Made by a program: the position numbers and the translations under genes
Source of the DNA: Herminiimonas arsenicoxydans
GTDB lineage: Bacteria > Pseudomonadota > Gammaproteobacteria > Burkholderiales > Burkholderiaceae_D
Assembly: GCA_000026125.1 (NCBI GenBank)
Contig: CU207211.1
Location: 1,488,001-1,552,000 of the forward strand
Direction: 5' to 3'
DNA: 64,000 nucleotides
In this document: piece after piece, positions 61,478 through 64,000 of the stretch
How the letters are laid out: every line of letters begins with the position of its first letter
Position numbering within the stretch: position 1 is the stretch's first letter
Notes under the pieces: model-generated
What the model was told of the DNA's origin: nothing
What the model saw: the letters and a program-made list of their open reading frames with translations, nothing else
Database searches by the model: none

Positions 61478-62781
61478 TTCATTTCCCCTGCAGACGCCAT
61501 GTCATGTGGAACCACGTGATATTCAAGCGCAGCCCAAGTCAGCGCCGCTTCTCTTTCAAGTTCGGCTATTTGTAGCCGTCGTTCCAACAACATTTTTTTC
61601 GCATTGAAAACAGCACTCAGACTGCCGGCACCCGAACGGTAAGCAGCCGTTGCCAGTTCTACCTGCTGCGATGCAGGCGGCAGTAATTGCGCATTGAGTT
61701 GCGTAACACGAGCTTTAAGACTGTCCAGAGTGGATGACTGATTCTCGATTTCGGTCTGCAGTTCACGCAATGCTTCCTCGTACTGCATCCTGGCCTTGGT
61801 GCCTAAGGCGGATTTTTCGGCGATGTCGCGGTTCTGTTTTTGCGCACGATTAACGGCCAGAGGAATACTGATGCCAAAAGACACCATGTTTGAATACTGA
61901 CTGCCACGCTGACTGTAAGAAGCTTCAACAGACCAGTCGGGATTGCTTTCCCGGCTCGCTACCGTGCTGTCAGCATCTGCGAGATTGACCGCTCGACGTG
62001 CAGACAAAAGCATAGGATGATATTTTTCGAGTTCTTCTACAGGCAAGCCAGGCACATGTGAAGTCAGCTTGGGTGTCTCGTCGGCGACGGTAGCGGCTGG
62101 CATGCCAGTCCAGCGGCTTAACGCAAGGCGCGCATTCCGCAAATCCTGTGTGTTCTTGCGCGTTGCATCTTGCGCCTGCGAGAGCGTCAATTGCGCTTGC
62201 ATCACGTCAGAGGCATTTGCCTTGGCACCTCGATGCGCAGCATTCATCGCATTCAGATCTTCGGCCGCTTCTTTTTCCATCGCACTGACCAATGCCAATG
62301 TGCGCTGGCCGTAAAGTACATTGACCCATGCCTTGGCGGCTTCTTCCCGTACCTTTGCGACGCTTTCCAGATAAGTACTTTCTTCCATTTCGACGGCGCG
62401 CTGGGCACGCTCGGACCGTGCAATACGCTTGTCTGCAGAGACCCATTGCTGTTCGATACCAACCCGACGCATGGTCATAGAATCGCCAGTCGTGCTGTAA
62501 CGGTCGGGGCCGCTCATTGGCACATTGTCGATACCAACTTTCAGCATCGGATCCGGCAACTGGTCGGCTTTCGCTGCTGATTCGCGGCTGGCCAATACGG
62601 ATGCATTCGCGGCCTTGGTCAGCGACGACCGCTGCATTGAAAGCTGTAATGCTTCGTTTAATGTGAGTCCGTTGGATTGGGCGTGAACAAAAGATGTGCC
62701 TAAAGTCAGCGCCAGTAAAACACTGATGGGGCAGAGAATGCGCGACTGATAATTCAGTGGCGCGTGGATACGCAAAAACAT
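61474..62781 (-). CDS. cusC: Outer membrane efflux protein CusC (TolC family)
   Basis: A 435-residue outer membrane channel. After a signal peptide (ending VHA) two outer-membrane efflux repeats follow, seen as TLNEALQLSMQRSS and DPMLKVGIDNVP in the first half and EKYHPMLLSARRAVNLADAD in the second, with coiled-coil stretches near each end. It starts at 62781 after GGGGG and overlaps cusB by ATGA. It forms the exit duct of the CusCBA pump. Confidence 0.92.
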   Translation of the reverse strand: MFLRIHAPLNYQSRILCPISVLLALTLGTSFVHAQSNGLTLNEALQLSMQRSSLTKAANASVLASRESAAKADQLPDPMLKVGIDNVPMSGPDRYSTTGDSMTMRRVGIEQQWVSADKRIARSERAQRAVEMEESTYLESVAKVREEAAKAWVNVLYGQRTLALVSAMEKEAAEDLNAMNAAHRGAKANASDVMQAQLTLSQAQDATRKNTQDLRNARLALSRWTGMPAATVADETPKLTSHVPGLPVEELEKYHPMLLSARRAVNLADADSTVASRESNPDWSVEASYSQRGSQYSNMVSFGISIPLAVNRAQKQNRDIAEKSALGTKARMQYEEALRELQTEIENQSSTLDSLKARVTQLNAQLLPPASQQVELATAAYRSGAGSLSAVFNAKKMLLERRLQIAELEREAALTWAALEYHVVPHDMASAGEMK

Positions 62782-62852
62782 ATAACCCCCGGTAGAAAAG
62801 ACGAACGCCGACCACGGCACAATGCCGGTCAGCGAAACAACTGGGGGTTAAA

Positions 62853-63233
62853 TCAAATGCGGAGTCGTTGCGTTCGGAGATAAGGCGGGTCTACGCCTAA
62901 TTCCAGAGAAACGTTTGTCCAGGCTGAAGCCAGAACGACAGGAACAACCGGTAGTGGTGCCGGCATGATAAATGAAACGATGGTTGGCGCCAGCGACGGT
63001 GCGGCGGCCAGATGTTCAAGTGCCAACTGTGTGCCTGATTGTTGGGAAGCACAATGAACCGGCTTCTCGACATCCATCCCTGCACATGGTGTATCGCCCA
63101 TCGCCATCTCTTGCACAGGGGCCGTTGTCTGCGGACAGACGTAGGCAGCCATTGCTATTCCTGAAGTCAGAACGGTCATGACCAGGACGCAAGCAATTAA
63201 GCGGCAAAAAGATGAAAAGGAGTGTCGGCGCAT
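62853..63233 (-). CDS. Small exported protein heading the cus operon
   Basis: A 126-residue protein with an N-terminal signal or anchor (CRLIACVLVMTVLTSGIAMA), then cysteine and histidine residues (YVCPQTT, DTPCAGMD, VHCASQQ) and a hydrophobic segment (IVSFIMPAPLPVVPVVLAS). Similar small proteins precede cusC-like genes in other metal-resistant betaproteobacteria, sometimes as DUF2946-like. Metal binding is plausible, not shown. The start at 63233 lacks a strong ribosome site. Confidence 0.65.
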   Translation of the reverse strand: MRRHSFSSFCRLIACVLVMTVLTSGIAMAAYVCPQTTAPVQEMAMGDTPCAGMDVEKPVHCASQQSGTQLALEHLAAAPSLAPTIVSFIMPAPLPVVPVVLASAWTNVSLELGVDPPYLRTQRLRI

Positions 63234-63305
63234 TTGGCGGTATTTATAAAACTTTTTACAGTTTAGCGCAATTAATTCATATGCATGGCCATGTTGCACC
63301 AACGG

Positions 63306-63321
63306 ATTACATCTTTGTAAT
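63306..63321. promoter_or_regulatory. CopR-type box upstream of the cus operon
   Basis: ATTACA-TCTT-TGTAAT, the same half-sites and spacing as the core of the copA-copR palindrome, again next to an ACCGG. It lies 73 bases before the small exported protein gene and 145 before the DUF4148 gene. Confidence 0.7.
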
Positions 63322-63465
63322 ACCGGTGTCATGTGTGTGTAACCGCTAAATTTCTACAATTCATCCATTGATACGCTAGATCGCTAAGCAGCTGAAACGA
63401 CGTATCTCACCGATTTCGTTTTTGAATTTACTTAGACGAATCAATCCTAACTTTGGAGAATTGAA

Positions 63466-63810
63466 ATGAAGAGCACACACAAGAAACTCATTGCGGTTAT
63501 TGCGATATCCATAGCATCAGGCACTGCTTTTGCGCACTCCGCAAATACGAATATCTTGCAACTTGCCCAAGCAGAAGAGTCTAACTATCCAATCCTTCCA
63601 TCATTTGCGTCGACCAAAACTCGCGCAGAAGTAAAGGCGGAGTTACAGCAGGCCCGCGAAAAAGGGCTGCTTACAACTACTGATAGCGGCTATCCAAAGT
63701 TACCTGTAGTTACTAGTAGCAAAACACGAGCCCAAGTTAAAACCGAACTTGAACAAAGCAAGGCAAGTGGCGAATTCAAACGACTTGAGAAAGAGCAATA
63801 CAGTGGCTAA
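63466..63810 (+). CDS. Exported protein with two DUF4148 repeats
   Basis: A 114-residue protein. The signal peptide (about residues 1-23) ends TAFA. Two repeats follow: YPILPSFASTKTRAEVKAEL (about 43-62) and YPKLPVVTSSKTRAQVKTEL (about 77-96). DUF4148 proteins are common small exported proteins of Burkholderiales with unknown role. It is divergent from the cus operon and may share the copper box at 63306. The start follows TTGGAG. Confidence 0.85.
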   Translation: MKSTHKKLIAVIAISIASGTAFAHSANTNILQLAQAEESNYPILPSFASTKTRAEVKAELQQAREKGLLTTTDSGYPKLPVVTSSKTRAQVKTELEQSKASGEFKRLEKEQYSG

Positions 63811-63839
63811 TCATTCGTCCACCTAACAAGTTCTTCCCT

Positions 63840-63903
63840 AGTACTGCCTATTGTCGAAAGATAACCCATCCCAGTCTATGCTGGGATGCGGAGCGACAGT
63901 ACT
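63840..63903. repeat. Nested inverted repeat near the window end
   Basis: An inner hairpin CATCCCAG-TCTATG-CTGGGATG (63867-63888) sits within an outer pair AGTACTG (63840-63846)/CAGTACT (63897-63903). It follows the DUF4148 gene and may end its transcript. No gene is seen from 63811 to the window end. Confidence 0.6.
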
Positions 63904-64000
63904 CTAGACAATCCTCTAGCAACACAAAATATAGCCTTTTAGGCCATATCGTATACGAACATTTATCTGTAATTTCCTATCCTTGATGGCTCTGCAATTG

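Noticed and set aside
1..64000. CRISPR arrays, tRNA, rRNA, integron attC arrays
   Set aside because: Reading both strands showed no regularly spaced repeats and no cloverleaf or rRNA segment that I could recognise; a covariance-model search was not possible.

Overview
The window reads as a chromosomal segment of a betaproteobacterium, most likely Burkholderiales and probably Oxalobacteraceae (Herminiimonas/Janthinobacterium-like). This rests on the gene families (OpgD with a Tat signal, a MaoC-phosphotransacetylase fusion, a DUF4148-repeat protein, ECF sigma with ferritin-like and cytochrome partners) and on a betaproteobacterial-looking dif site. No tRNA, rRNA or CRISPR array was recognised. 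The genus is inference.

Region 1 (1-28.9 kb) is ordinary chromosome: a DTW-domain tRNA modification enzyme, an operon sigma/ferritin-like/cytochrome c/folE, membrane proteins, an MFS permease, alkB, a serine hydrolase, VOC proteins, an FMN reductase, a Fur-box-preceded feoAB locus, a PBP7-like endopeptidase, opgD and dps. It ends in a low-oxygen cluster (beta-CASP RNase-like protein, two universal stress proteins, DUF2892 protein, acetate kinase and a MaoC-phosphotransacetylase fusion). Perfect FNR-type boxes lie upstream of two of its transcription units. A urea transporter follows. A frameshifted SnoaL-like pseudogene lies at 11.55-11.99 kb.

Region 2 (28.9-35.8 kb) is a complete-looking filamentous prophage of about 6.86 kb integrated by XerC/XerD at the chromosomal dif site. 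The order is repressor, ssDNA-binding protein, small genes, replication initiator, tiny membrane proteins, major coat, adsorption protein, pVI-like, Zot/pI-like, then a structured intergenic region and a regulator. Several genes are short overlapping ORFs of 26-52 codons.

Region 3 (36-40.2 kb) is a defence-type island on the minus strand. It holds two ThsB-like (DUF1863) TIR proteins, a larger TIR protein translationally coupled to a stand-alone SLOG-domain protein, and a secreted phospholipase-C-fold protein. No SIR2-SLOG ThsA is present, so this looks like a variant Thoeris/TIR-SLOG system and is the best candidate for an undescribed system.

Region 4 (40.4-64 kb) is a mobile heavy-metal island. 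A divergent coiled-coil protein and tyrosine recombinase resemble the TnpT/TnpS cointegrate-resolution pair of Tn4651-type Tn3-family transposons; no tnpA is in the window. Cargo is a truncated CDF transporter, lead resistance (pbrR, pbrA, pbrB with a fused DUF3703 domain, pbrC, pbrT), an IS21-like istB remnant, copper resistance (copABCD with divergent copRS) and a cusCBA efflux operon with a CusF-like protein. A shared ATTACA-N4-TGTAAT motif occurs between copA and copR and upstream of the cus operon, suggesting that CopRS controls both copper modules.
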